64,000 nt of DNA from Crossaster papposus (GCA_037893245.1 JBAIAA010000025.1:1612001-1676000); one strand, 5' to 3'; counted from the first letter of the stretch, positions 34,062-44,580 are shown. Translations and numbers: made by a program. Notes: generated by a model from the sequence alone, not told the origin.

Positions 34062-35120
34062 TTGCTTAGGAACACAATTTGGATGAACACATTACTGGCC
34101 GGTTTACATATTTTTTCCCAGGTGCCGTGGCAGGAAGCAACGTACATAACCGATCCGGTTATGAAGGAGCTATATGCCAAACTACCACAGGCGGTGATGC
34201 AAGACAGGGCAAGTTCGACAGTATCGCAGTACTCCAACGGGTTCCAGAGGTGGAAGAAATGGGCACAAGCAAGGTCACAACCAGTTCAAGTTCTCCCTGC
34301 ATCTCCGTTGGACGTAGCCTTGTATCTTCTGAGCATCATGCAAACAGCCAAGACACCAGCACCGGTCACCTCCGCATTATATAGCATCGCATGGGCACAC
34401 AGGCTAGCCTCCGTACCGTCTCCAACAGAACACACGCTACCGAGATCGGTACATGAGGCTGCCAAGAGAACATTACCCAAGGCCAATCTCAGGAAAGAAC
34501 CCTTATCGCTTGAGATAATACAACAGCTATGTCGGAAATATCCCCTGAAAACAATACAGCTGTATACATTGAGGACCATCGCCATGATTATGATTGGATT
34601 CGCCGGCTTTTTCAGATTCAATGAGCTATCACATATAAAACGTTCAGACCTTGTATTTGCTAATACACATGTCAATGTCTTCGTCGAAAAAAGCAAAACC
34701 GACAAATATAGGGATGGTTCATGGGTCCTCATCAGTCAATCCGGAGAATACACCTGCCCAGTAGCTATTCTTGAACATTACTTGTCTTTGTGTAACTTGA
34801 GAGAAAACTCGGATGAATATATCTTTCGTTGTTTTACTCGGTGTAAAGACGGTCTTAAACTTAGAGAACACAATTCACCAATCTCGTATACCAGAGCTAG
34901 AGATGTGTATCTAGAAATGCTAAAGGAAGTAGTTCCTGATACTAGTAGGTATGGTCTCCATAGCTTACGCTCCGGGGGAGCAACATTAGCAGCTAACAGA
35001 GGCATTCAGGATAGGCTACTTAAAAAGCACGGTCGTTGGGTGTCAGATACTGCCAAAGACTCTTACATCCAAGAAGCTATATCAGAAAAGATAAAAGTGT
35101 CCAAATCATTAGGTCTATAA
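34062..35120 (+). CDS. DIRS-order tyrosine recombinase, intact
   Basis: An open 352-residue frame. Residues 50-130 form the SAM-like core-binding domain (SQYSNGFQRWKKWAQ and LDVALYLLSI). The catalytic domain shows R185 in GFFRFNELSHIK, K212 in EKSKTDKYRDG, H300 and R303 in GLHSLRSGGAT, H323 in KKHGRW, and the nucleophile Y335 in AKDSYIQ. The whole R-K-H-R-H-Y set is present. In this order, the recombinase integrates a circular DNA intermediate without target duplication. No stop or shift is seen, in contrast to gag and RT upstream. The start at 34062 is taken as the first ATG in frame; the minisatellite ends just before it. Confidence 0.9.
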   Translation: MLRNTIWMNTLLAGLHIFSQVPWQEATYITDPVMKELYAKLPQAVMQDRASSTVSQYSNGFQRWKKWAQARSQPVQVLPASPLDVALYLLSIMQTAKTPAPVTSALYSIAWAHRLASVPSPTEHTLPRSVHEAAKRTLPKANLRKEPLSLEIIQQLCRKYPLKTIQLYTLRTIAMIMIGFAGFFRFNELSHIKRSDLVFANTHVNVFVEKSKTDKYRDGSWVLISQSGEYTCPVAILEHYLSLCNLRENSDEYIFRCFTRCKDGLKLREHNSPISYTRARDVYLEMLKEVVPDTSRYGLHSLRSGGATLAANRGIQDRLLKKHGRWVSDTAKDSYIQEAISEKIKVSKSLGL

Positions 35121-35472
35121 CAAAAAAAATATAAACAAATAAATAAATATTATAAGCACGTAAGATAATTGATATAACAATGTATACGTAGAAGTTATGT
35201 AAACAAAAATACAGCAGCCCCGTTCTTTACCGCTGCAAAGCCTGTCGGTGACAAACCCAATGTTGTAAACAAATTGGAGTGATGTGGAGGTTATTGAGAA
35301 CCGTGGATTCGTAATTGTTAAAAATGTAGGCAAGATAAAAACCGTTCCGAATCCACACTTTACTAAAGATTCGTAGATACGAATCCACTGTTATTGTCCA
35401 AAGCGTTGATTCGTAGATACGAATCCACACTTTTAACAATAGCGTGACGTCATAGCAATGGTTTAAATACAT

Positions 35473-35524
35473 GTAAAGTGAAAGACGTACCTAAAGGATT
35501 GTAAGTCTTTTCAAATGATACGTC
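35473..35524 (+). repeat. Direct repeat, right copy (partner at 28891-28943)
   Basis: GTAAAGTGAAAGACGTACC, then CTAAAGGATTGTAAG and TCTTTTCAAATGATACG. Just upstream, the palindrome GATTCGTAGATACGAATC occurs twice (35369-35386 and 35408-35425), each followed by CAC. Confidence 0.65.
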
Positions 35525-35794
35525 TCTGTAAATAATAATCACTTTACGTACGTGGGACGATGTCTTCTGTAAATACAACTAAATATATTAAAAAGGGAGT
35601 AGCTCAACTGCAGGTGTTCACCAAAACACCATATGAAGCACGAATGTGGCAGAGAAAACCCCCCTCTTTTGTGTTGACCATTGTGTTCCCGGTATCTTAG
35701 GAATTCCTTTTAGGTTTCAAGGGAGATGTGTTAGGTAACAGTAGTGTGGACTGTGTATAGGGATACCCCTCTGCAACATATCGTGCTGGGTATA

Positions 35795-36507
35795 AAGGCC
35801 CGGTCACACCGCTAGAACTTTGCTGAAGCGTTCCTGGAGCGGTGAAAAAAATTCATCACCGCTCGTAATCGTTCACCACCGTTTAACAGAAGTTGGCCCC
35901 CGTTAAGGCAACGCCGTATACGCTCGGCCACCGCTGATGGTCCCTCCTACCGCTCCGAAAGTTTTGAGCTGCACAAAATATTGCGAGCGGTGAGGAGCGG
36001 GCAATTTTCCGCTCCGGCAAAGTTCACCACCGCTCCAACAACGCCCAGTCAAAGTTTGGCACCGCTAGACGCAAGTTCGTGGACGCTTTGGTCCGCTAGG
36101 CCAACGCAGAAATCTTGAACGCTGGACCACCGCTGCTTCGCCAGCTTTGCCCGGGCGGTGATTAAACGTTGCACAAACTTTGGTGGAGCGGTTGTAAGCG
36201 TTTTACGAGCGGACACGGGATTGCTGGAACGGTGTCGGGCGTTGAAGCAGCGATCCATTGCGGTGATGAACTTTGGTTTGGCGTTGGTATGGAGGTGTCA
36301 CCGCTAAACCAACGCTCGCTACCGCTCGCTACCGTTAAACCAACGCTAAAGCAACGCCGGCTTCAGCGGTGCACCGCTAAGGCAACGCCCGTGTTTTCGA
36401 TTTGTTTCCCATTTTGTGCGCGGTGACGAGCGTTGTCGAAATTCGGCCCCCTCTCCCTACCGTTCAAGGAACGCTCCAACAAAGTTCGGGCGGTGTGACC
36501 GGGCCTT
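35795..36507. mobile_element. 713-bp MITE, AAGGCCCGGTCACACCGC ends
   Basis: The left end AAGGCCCGGTCACACCGC and right end GCGGTGTGACCGGGCCTT are perfect 18-bp inverted repeats. The interior is dominated by degenerate ACCGCT, CAACGC and AGCGGT motifs on both strands and has no coding frame. It is a non-autonomous DNA transposon with apparently intact ends. No convincing target duplication was found. Confidence 0.85.
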
Positions 36508-37905
36508 AAATAACACTCTTGAAGCCGCCGACTATATACACGGTATAGGTTAGCCTTGGTCAAGGCGTTCATCGTTACCCGTCCGTACGTACAGCGCAGC
36601 GGTAATCGGAGCTCAAACAACGACCTCACGTGGCCACTATGTGCAAATTAACTGAAGATACTTGAACGCCTTGGATCAATGGTTAAGTTGAGGTTTTGGG
36701 GTGGTGCTCATTATGCTGACCTTTATAGTCGTTTTCTTATTGGTCGATCGTTGCGTAGAAACTGCATAATTTGAGCTAGCGGTGAAAGGTTATAGCTAGC
36801 TCGCAAGTGTTTACGAAAACCGCCATCGTTGACATATTTTTTTTATCGGAGAAAGTTGAGTGATTTGTACGATGGCTTGTAGGACTTACATATGAAGATT
36901 TGAACTGTCTTGCTTGATTGGTGAGGGTCGCAGTTATTTTCGCTCGTTTTGCTGGGTTTGCTTGAATGTTGACAATGTAAAAGTATGTGTTTAGCTGCTT
37001 AGTTTTGAGTTTTCAACCGCGGCGACTGGAGAATGCCGCGACTCTATTGAAACGTGTCGAACTCGGCCCTATCGCACGCATCTAATCCAGCTAAAAAACT
37101 TGCCTCTGTAAAACGTGCAACTCTGATAATTAAATGCCTTGCCGGCTGAATTTGGCCAAGAAAATAATTAGAGGAGGAATTGAGGATATAAGACACTTGT
37201 CCCTGTTTAAATTACGATATTGCGACCATTTTGAAGGTTGGTTCTGCAGCCGTAAACATGCCCCCTCCCCACAGCGTTGGACCATGCTTGGACCATCACA
37301 ATGTGGCGATAACGCACATACTAGCATGCCTGGGTATATAATGCCGATTATGCGGCGATAAGAAACAGACCAAACACGCTGAAAAACGCTGACTACCTGG
37401 CCGTACGTGCGAGCTCCGAGCAAAATGTGGCTGCCTGAACAATTACAGATTTCCCATAACCTGTCGGCAAATTCACAAAAACATCGTGACCACGAAGAAG
37501 GCCTTTCGCTGCTCGGGTCTAAAATCTTCGAGGGATATTTTCGATGCAGAATTCAAACAACACGACAGACGACGCTGAATATCCGCCATATTGTCTTAAG
37601 GTCATGCTGCAAATAAGTAACTGCATCAAATTTGATGACGTCGGGTTCAACCACGTTGTGATTGGACTAGAAATGTGGCGCAAAATATAGGAAAAACATT
37701 TCAAAAACCGTTGATCCAAGGCGAAAAAGTAGTTTCAGTTGAATTGCATTAATATTGGCCGTATGAGGTCGCTGTTCGCGCTGTATCTTTGCACGGGGCC
37801 CGCGTGCTAGCAGCATTGCGTGTTCACGAAGGGGCGAAATTTGCGCGTACTGACATTAGCGTTTTTACAAAGGGTAGTCTTGCTCCATGACTGAGTTTTG
37901 CATTA
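36508..37905. other. No gene seen
   Basis: Mixed-composition DNA without a recognisable domain, paired termini or RNA gene. The 97- and 75-codon opposite frames around 37130-37420 look like chance. Confidence 0.35.
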
Positions 37906-37910
37906 GTTCC

Positions 37911-38120
37911 GGGGCGCGCCGTCCGTCTATGCGGAGCTCATCAATCATCGAAAATGGGCTTATTGAGGGCGCCCTCGATTGTCCCGCGATTTGTTACGCA
38001 TGCGCACTGAGTCGTTTTCATTCAATATGATACACGCTTTGTGTTTCTCATAAATTGCACACGACACAATAATGCACAATTGCACAAATTGCACAAATCC
38101 GCAAAAGGCGAATACTTTTT
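37911..38120 (+). repeat. Interspersed repeat shared with 45189-45380 and 45832-46023
   Basis: Contains GGCGCGCCGTCCGT, GGGCGCCCTCGATTGT, CGCATGCGCACTGAGTCG and TTTCTCATAAATTGCACACG. Relatives appear in the same order at 45189-45380 and 45836-45860, and the first part also occurs at 17222-17280. It is a degraded copy of a composite non-autonomous element. Confidence 0.6.
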
Positions 38121-38389
38121 GGCTGTCATGAAATCACGACTACACCCACGGTACTTAGTTTCGGGTTCACTTTAATTTGCGATTCTCGAAACTCGTTCTA
38201 CACAAGAAAAACACAAAAACGTCCAGTGCTTTTTCCGAAGAACATCACCAAAATGCGTTTTCAACGTAGCCCGGCAAATAGTGCCCATAGTGCTCAATTT
38301 AAACAAACCCCGTAATTCGCGAATTTAAGGCACAGTGGGGAAATTGTATACATTCTGACACTCACAGCCACAGCTAATCGGGTTTTTGT

Positions 38390-39457
38390 TCACCAAGGAC
38401 ATCATTCGAGCAGACCCCATCCTCAAGACCTTAGCGACCTCACCCTGGTCCAACGTCATGATCTGCTCATCACATGTGGCAACTCATCCAGCTTCCGATG
38501 GGGGATAATTTTTTTTGAACAATCAACAGGAACCTCCATGGAATCTCCTATATCCCAGGCTTTTGCCGACATATTCATAGAAGAATATAAGCAGACCGCC
38601 ATTGCCACAGCAAATCACAGACCCAGGGTTCACCCCCGGTACGTCAATGACACCATTATCATCTGGCCGCACAGGCAGGATAACCTCCGACTTATTTTGG
38701 AACACCTCCACGGGCTTTACAGCAGCATCCAGACCACTATGGAACAAGAAAGAGATCACGGCATCTAATTATTTCTAGATGTTGAGGAGTCCAGAAAGCG
38801 GGACGGCAGTCTTACCCGCAGCGTCGACTGCAAACCTTACCCACAGACAGCGACAGTTACCTCCACAGCAGTTCCTTTTTTCTCTCTCCAATATCAAGAC
38901 TTCTACCAACCGAGCCCTCGCCTGCAGGATACACAACGTCTGCGACTAGGAACTTATCCTTCAGGAACTCCATCACATCACCACCGACAGAGCTGCAACC
39001 CAACAGATACAAGTACAGTCAAGTCAAGACACAATACCCCAACACCAACTAGTTTGGGCCCCTGGTTCCATTTTCTTCCCTACTTGGGTAGTACTTCACA
39101 TCACACACAACACATCATCCACAAGCATGAAATTTGAGTTTTCCACACAGCCCCTCTTACGATCTAGAAGCTGCTGACTTCACAAAAGGACCGGTTCGAC
39201 CCAGAGTGCAGGCAAAGTGTACATCGGCAAAACTGGCAGGGACCTCCCACCAGATCCAATCAACACAACGCCCATCGCAGAAAGGGAGACTTTGAGAAAT
39301 CATCCATAGTCAAAAGCTTCCACAACAAAGACCATCAGATCAACTGGAACCAGGCCGAACACATCACCAGCATCGAAAGCTGGTACCCCGCTGCATCTGA
39401 AAAGCCATTGTAATCATCAAGCACAACACCGTTCCCAAGACAATATTGGTTTCGCTC
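38390..39457 (+). mobile_element. Penelope-like element, degenerate, left part
   Basis: The frame 38538-38768 reads MESPISQAFADIFIEEYKQT, IATANHRPRVHPRYVNDTII and GLYSSIQTTMEQE, the RT region of Penelope-like elements. The catalytic YVDDT box is YVNDT here, a lost metal-binding aspartate. Further on, across frames near 39200-39400, come GKVYIGKTGRDL and SFHNKDHQINWNQAEHI, the GIY-YIG-type endonuclease domain that follows RT in this group. Stops and shifts are frequent. A Ty3 element inserted at CGCTC (39453-39457), and sequence resumes at 44581. Confidence 0.8.
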
Positions 39458-39639
39458 TGTTATGTTTAGCTTAAAGCTGCTTAATAAATCACTGTCCAGA
39501 GGATGATTTATGATATCTCAAAGTACTGCGTTTATTCTGTGCTTCATTCATGCATCCAAGATGGCGATTCTCAACAACGGTACATGTAACCATGGTGTAA
39601 CATTCAACTGATAGAGGGCGCTATACTATTATCGTAACA
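39458..39639 (-). repeat. 3' LTR (relative to the minus-strand element)
   Basis: 182 bp. In element orientation it begins TGTTACGATAATAGTATAG and ends GCTAAACATAACA. It matches the other LTR base for base as far as I can compare. Confidence 0.93.
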
Positions 39640-39657
39640 TCTTTCCTTCTTTTAAAA
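39640..39657 (-). promoter_or_regulatory. Polypurine tract
   Basis: On the minus strand the bases next to the 3' LTR read TTTTAAAAGAAGGAAAGA, a purine run abutting the LTR as needed to prime plus-strand synthesis. Confidence 0.75.
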
Positions 39658-39955
39658 AAAAAACAAGAAAGTATCCAGTTACTAACTTACTACTGTAACT
39701 ATTATAACAGGTCTTAATGTTCCCTTTTTTTTTTTTTTTTTCTTTTTTCAAACAAACAAACAAACTGTTTGCGTTAAACATGTTCTTTAATTTAGACTTA
39801 CAATTAACTTGTTAAGAAATAACATTTTTTTTTTTTTTTCTTCAGTTGGCCTGTGTATTATGTAATTACATGTACGTTATACACAATGGAGATGTACTAT
39901 AAATGTGAATGCATTAAATCCGTGTTTGATGACTGACAACTATAGTCCTTGCTGT

Positions 39956-42900
39956 TTATGTAACATAGTCCTGCAAATAACTGGGTGGTTTGCGTTCGCG
40001 TGTGCTGCATCTTGTAGGTTCCTTCGCGTTTTGTTGCTCTGTGTGTGTGTTTGTTGGGCGATTAGCATCTGGTGTTTGTGGCTTGTCGGCGTGGTTGTTC
40101 TGCATGGGAATATGTGGCTCTACTGGTGGAATGTAGCTTTCCCGCGTACTCCTCAAGTGTTTCCGGTTTCGGCGGTATTCGCGACCATTCTCTGTGACCA
40201 CTTTATAGGATCTGATGTTGACTCGTTTTTTGACTTGCGCCTTCTCCCAAATTTTGGAATTGTGTTTGGGATGTATGCGCACAGTGTCTCCTACTTGGAG
40301 ATCAGGTAGTACTTTGACATGTCTGTCAAAATACTGTTTTTGCTTGGCTTGCCTCTTGTTCTTTTCCGTGCGAACATCCTGTTGGGTTTTCTGTGACGGA
40401 ATCAGCAGGTCTGACTTTGTGGGCAGGTTGGTTCTAGTGCGTCGTCCATACAAACGCTGGGCAGGAGAGGTATTCATACCCTCGGTTGGGGTGTTTCTCC
40501 AAGCTAGTAGAGCGATGTAGATGTCTCCGTGACTGTCATTTGTTTTGCGAATGAGTCTCTTCGCGATTTTGACGGCACTTTCCACTTTACCATTGCTCTG
40601 GGGATATTCTGGAGAGCTGGTAACTTGGTCAAACTCGTACTCATTTGCGAAATTTTCAAACTCCTTTGAGCTGAAAGGTGGTCCATTATCCGAATATACC
40701 GTGTCTGGTATGCCATGTGCAGCAAAGTGGCGTTTTAGTCGTTTGATGACAGCTTTTGCGTCTTTGCTCTGGGGTAGACTATCAATTTCAAAGTAGTCAG
40801 AGAAATAGTCTACACTGCACAGATAATCCATGTTATCCACTGTGCATATGTCTATGCCGACTTTCTGCCAGGGACGGTCTGGTATGTCATGTGATATGAG
40901 TGGTTCTTTCTGCTGCTTTGGTTGGTATTTGTTGCAGGTTTCACAGGTGGAGATGTAGTCTGTCAAGTCGTGTGTCATGCCTGGCCAATACACACAGACG
41001 CGTGCTCTCCTGAGTGTACCCTGTATTCCGGTATGTGCACTGTGCAATCGCTCCCGGACTCGTGGCCTAGCTGATTTTGGGATGACACATCGTGTACCGC
41101 GAAATATGATACCGTCCTGGTGTGTTAGTTCATCGCGGAAACTGAAGTAAGGTCGTGCTTCAGCTGGCAACTCACTTCTGTTGTCTGGCCAGCCTGTTAA
41201 GATGAAGCTTTTGACAGTTTGCATGCTTTCATCTTCTTCGGTGGCGTGTTTGAGTAGCATGTGTGTTTTCTTTGAGATGGGAAGCTCATCAATCATGTGA
41301 ATGCTTTCCGTCTCTGCCTCAACTGAAGAACGTTCATTGTTCTTAAGATACGCACGTGACAATGTATCGGCGAGATACATTTCCTTGCCTGGCTTATAGC
41401 GTATGTCTACGTCGTATTGTTTCAGTCTTATGAGTAGACGCTGTAGCCGCTTTGGTGCTGTTGCAAGTGGTTTGCGGCTTATGGATACCAAAGGCTTATG
41501 GTCTGTCCAAAGCACTACTTTCCGTCCATAGGTATACTGGTGGTTTCGCTCTAACCCGAAAACTTGGGCCAACAGCTCCTTTTCGATCTGCGAATATCTC
41601 GTTTCTGCAGGTGTGAGCGCTCTACTCGAGTATGTGACGGGGTGGTCTTCTTGTAGCAATGCAAACCCGAGGCCTTTCTCTGATGCATCGCCTTGTCCTT
41701 CTGTCTCGACAGCTGGGTCAAAGTACTTCAGTACTGGGTCGGAGGTGACGCACTGCTTGATGCTCTCGAATGCGTCCGACTGTTCCTTTGTCCATGACCA
41801 TTCAACGTTTTTGTGCGTTAAACGCCGCAGTGGTTCACTCATGTCCGATAAGTCTGGCAGAAACTTTGCAAGGTATTTCACCATACCAACAAATCTCTGG
41901 ACCTCCTCTGTAGATGTAGGAACTTCCATGTTGCGGACTGCTTCGACTTTGTTTGGATCTTGCTTAAGTCCTGTCTGCGTTAAACGATGACCAATGAAGG
42001 TGACTTCATCACACTTAAACTCAAGCTTGTCCTTGTTGAGCTTAATGTTCTGTTCCCTGCATCGGGCAAGGAATTTCTTCATGTTTTGATCATGGTCGCG
42101 ACAGGCCTCTTTCTGTGTGTCACCTTGTCCCGTGATGAGTATGTCGTCAGCGATAATGTGTATGCCACTTAAGCCTTCTAGACATTGGTCCAGTTTCACC
42201 TGGAACAACTCTGGGGATGGAGACAAACCAAAAGGCAAACGGCGCCACTGGTATCTTCCCCAGGGTGTCTGGAATGTCGTAAGACATGCTGACTCATCGT
42301 CCAACTCGCACTGAAGAAATCCTTCTTTCAGATCAGCTTTACTGAAGACTTTGACTTTCGCGAGTTCAGGGAGCACATCCTCTATGACTGGAAGAGGATA
42401 GTGTTCACGCTTTAAGGCCACGTTGAGATGCTGTGGGTCAATGCATAGCCTTAATTTACCACTGGGCTTCACAACAGTGACCATGCTTGACACCCAATCT
42501 GTTGGGCCTGTCACCTTCCCAATCACATCTAGCTCCTCCAGTCGTTGTAGCTCTGCTTTGAGCTTCGGTTTGACCGCAATCGGTACGCGTCGTGGAGGCA
42601 TCACTACAGGTTTGTTTTCTGGATCAACATTAAGATGTACCTGGCCAGGCATATGGCCAAGCCCCTCGAATACATCCGCGTATTCCTGTAGTATCTCTGT
42701 TCTTGTTAATCCTTCTTGCTTGCTTGCTGGCGACTCCTCTTGCACCTTGGTCTGTACAGTGTGTGTTTGTTCGACCTCAGTAATATTGTCATACAATATT
42801 TCAATTAGCTTCATTTGCTGAGCTGTCCTTGCTCCCAGCAAAGGGGATTGAGCTTGTCCCTTAATTACAACAAAGTGTACCAGGTATTTCTTCTTATTTT

Positions 42901-44023
42901 TTTGATTTTTTACATGCAATTTGCACATTCCCAATACTGGCATACTTTCTTTGTTATACATGCATAGCTTGTGTTTTCCCTTTTCTAGAGATGTCCCGTT
43001 TGGGAGGAAATGGGCAGGCAAAACATTACACGTAGCCCCTGAATCAATTTGCATATGGATAGGCTCATCAAGACCTCTAACTTCCATGGTAGCAAAGATT
43101 TTGTTCTTCAAACCATTTGGATCTTGAGTCACACGACATGCTTCAGTCTCTTCTAATGTAACACAGATACATTCTTCAGATGAGTCACTGTCATCCAGTG
43201 TGTGGACTCTCCCTTTTGTTCTTGGCTTAAATTTGGTTGTCCGTTGTGGACTCTGAGTGCCTTTAACACCTTGCTTGCATTTTTCAGCAAAATGGTTTGC
43301 CTTACCGCATTTTTTACACTCCTTCCCATAGGCTGGGCAGTTCATCCTACCTAATTTGTGCTTTCGTCCACAATACAAACATTCTATGTTGTACTTTTGG
43401 GGAGTTTGCTTTCCCTTTTTGTGGTGCAGAGCATTAACAGTACTATCTGTAGCTGTAGCAGCGTGATCATTCGACATTGCATTAAGGTGCAGTTTGGATG
43501 CTTCATTGGCTCGACACAGGTCCAGACACTTTGCTAGTGTCAGCTTTGGTTCCTGCAAAAGCCTTTTCCTCGTGGCATTATCAGTAATCCCACAAACTAC
43601 TCGATCTCGAATTAGATCGTCCGTTAGTTGACCAAAACCGCATGTAGCCGCAAGCGTGCGTAGCTTCACATAGAAATTGTCGAATGTTTCACCCTGCTGT
43701 ACACAATTGTTAAATTTGTACCTCTCGTATGTGACATTGGTTTGTCCAACGCAATATCTATCCCACAATTCAAGTATCACTTTGAATGATTTCTTATCAT
43801 CCTCACTCTTAAAGGGCAAACCATTATGTATATCCAACGCCTCTGGGCCTATGGCCGTGATAAAATGAGCAATTCTGATCCGATCAGGGCTCTTATCCAA
43901 TTTTGTTATGATTTCATAACTGTCCCATACTTGGCGAAATTTTTTCCAATTTTTCTTCAGATTCCCTGTTATCTGTATGGGTTTCGGGAGTGGGATGCGG
44001 CTTAAATCTGCCTCTGTCGTCAT
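39956..44023 (-). CDS. Ty3-type gag-pol polyprotein, 1355 residues, intact
   Basis: One open frame. Gag covers about residues 1-260, with knuckles at 215-229 (CLYCGRKHKLGRMNC) and 236-249 (CKKCGKANHFAEKC). The aspartic protease has D327-S-G in MQIDSGATCNVLP. RT spans ~480-660 with LRLCIDPQHLN, FSKADLKEGF and the catalytic I-A-D626-D627, a variant of YxDD. RNase H follows at ~770-890 (D779, E816 region, WTDHKPL). The integrase H2C2 is H994, H997, C1027, C1030; the DDE core is D1058, D1112, E1148 with 35 residues between the last two. A basic tail follows from ~1240. Gag and pol are fused without frameshift, as in mag/K02A2.6-type lineages. Every catalytic residue looked for is present apart from the I-for-Y/F box variant. 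Confidence 0.95.
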   Translation of the reverse strand: MTTEADLSRIPLPKPIQITGNLKKNWKKFRQVWDSYEIITKLDKSPDRIRIAHFITAIGPEALDIHNGLPFKSEDDKKSFKVILELWDRYCVGQTNVTYERYKFNNCVQQGETFDNFYVKLRTLAATCGFGQLTDDLIRDRVVCGITDNATRKRLLQEPKLTLAKCLDLCRANEASKLHLNAMSNDHAATATDSTVNALHHKKGKQTPQKYNIECLYCGRKHKLGRMNCPAYGKECKKCGKANHFAEKCKQGVKGTQSPQRTTKFKPRTKGRVHTLDDSDSSEECICVTLEETEACRVTQDPNGLKNKIFATMEVRGLDEPIHMQIDSGATCNVLPAHFLPNGTSLEKGKHKLCMYNKESMPVLGMCKLHVKNQKNKKKYLVHFVVIKGQAQSPLLGARTAQQMKLIEILYDNITEVEQTHTVQTKVQEESPASKQEGLTRTEILQEYADVFEGLGHMPGQVHLNVDPENKPVVMPPRRVPIAVKPKLKAELQRLEELDVIGKVTGPTDWVSSMVTVVKPSGKLRLCIDPQHLNVALKREHYPLPVIEDVLPELAKVKVFSKADLKEGFLQCELDDESACLTTFQTPWGRYQWRRLPFGLSPSPELFQVKLDQCLEGLSGIHIIADDILITGQGDTQKEACRDHDQNMKKFLARCREQNIKLNKDKLEFKCDEVTFIGHRLTQTGLKQDPNKVEAVRNMEVPTSTEEVQRFVGMVKYLAKFLPDLSDMSEPLRRLTHKNVEWSWTKEQSDAFESIKQCVTSDPVLKYFDPAVETEGQGDASEKGLGFALLQEDHPVTYSSRALTPAETRYSQIEKELLAQVFGLERNHQYTYGRKVVLWTDHKPLVSISRKPLATAPKRLQRLLIRLKQYDVDIRYKPGKEMYLADTLSRAYLKNNERSSVEAETESIHMIDELPISKKTHMLLKHATEEDESMQTVKSFILTGWPDNRSELPAEARPYFSFRDELTHQDGIIFRGTRCVIPKSARPRVRERLHSAHTGIQGTLRRARVCVYWPGMTHDLTDYISTCETCNKYQPKQQKEPLISHDIPDRPWQKVGIDICTVDNMDYLCSVDYFSDYFEIDSLPQSKDAKAVIKRLKRHFAAHGIPDTVYSDNGPPFSSKEFENFANEYEFDQVTSSPEYPQSNGKVESAVKIAKRLIRKTNDSHGDIYIALLAWRNTPTEGMNTSPAQRLYGRRTRTNLPTKSDLLIPSQKTQQDVRTEKNKRQAKQKQYFDRHVKVLPDLQVGDTVRIHPKHNSKIWEKAQVKKRVNIRSYKVVTENGREYRRNRKHLRSTRESYIPPVEPHIPMQNNHADKPQTPDANRPTNTHTEQQNAKEPTRCSTRERKPPSYLQDYVT

Positions 44024-44374
44024 ACTTGAACTGTGTTCTGCTTAATCTTAAACTTAAGACTTAGAAACTAGCATACGGCATTCAAGTTAAAACTACATTT
44101 ACATAAATAAGCTTCATAGTACTTCTACACTTCATATAATTCTGATGCTTCAAATTTAAACCACCTTGGTCTGAATCAAACACACACTTAACCTATTATA
44201 GTTCCACACTTCGATTCCGAGTTCACACACACAGACAACATGCGGTGCGGTGGGAATGCAGTTTTCGCGTCGGTCGGTCCAGCCACGTGAGTTCGTCGTC
44301 ACTCGATCCGTGAAAAAATGTTCTGGGAATTCTTCACGGCGAAACAGTCATCAATGTCTCTGAGAATGCTCCAT

Positions 44375-44393
44375 AATCCCGCTTCTGACACCA
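44375..44393 (-). promoter_or_regulatory. Primer binding site, tRNA-Leu type
   Basis: In element orientation TGGTGTCAGAAGCGGGATT starts directly after the 5' LTR. It resembles the complement of a tRNA-Leu 3' end and is similar to the primer site of the older Ty3-type element at 17552. Confidence 0.82.
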
Positions 44394-44575
44394 TGTTATG
44401 TTTAGCTTAAAGCTGCTTAATAAATCACTGTCCAGAGGATGATTTATGATATCTCAAAGTACTGCGTTTATTCTGTGCTTCATTCATGCATCCAAGATGG
44501 CGATTCTCAACAACGGTACATGTAACCATGGTGTAACATTCAACTGATAGAGGGCGCTATACTATTATCGTAACA
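44394..44575 (-). repeat. 5' LTR (relative to the minus-strand element)
   Basis: 182 bp, matching 39458-39639. CGCTC follows at 44576-44580 as target duplication. Confidence 0.93.
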
Positions 44576-44580
44576 CGCTC

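Larger units (their letters stand above)
30555..35150 (+). mobile_element. DIRS-order (Ngaro-like) tyrosine-recombinase retrotransposon, nearly intact
   Basis: A gag-like frame, RT-RNase H with a distinctive C-terminal block, and a tyrosine recombinase are all on the plus strand, with no LTRs and no DDE integrase. That gene set defines the DIRS order. The left part has ATTTCGTTCGGTTG near 30572, resembling the terminal repeat of the second element at 59151, and a small CTCCGCTAGGCGGAG hairpin near 30631. Only two reading-frame breaks are seen. The right terminus is not identified; 35150 is a conservative limit. Confidence 0.85.
39458..44575 (-). mobile_element. Complete Ty3-type (mag-like) LTR retrotransposon
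   Basis: Two 182-bp LTRs (39458-39639 and 44394-44575) look identical by eye and start TG and end CA. They flank a single open gag-pol frame on the minus strand. The 5-bp target duplication CGCTC lies at 39453-39457 and 44576-44580. A tRNA-Leu-type primer site follows the 5' LTR and a purine tract precedes the 3' LTR. All structural parts are present and no frame is broken, so the element may be recent and possibly still competent. It lies within a Penelope-like element. Confidence 0.95.

Noticed and set aside
36049..36629. Overlapping frames on both strands in the 713-bp MITE and its flank
   Set aside because: They arise from repeated ACCGCT/AGCGGT words inside the element.
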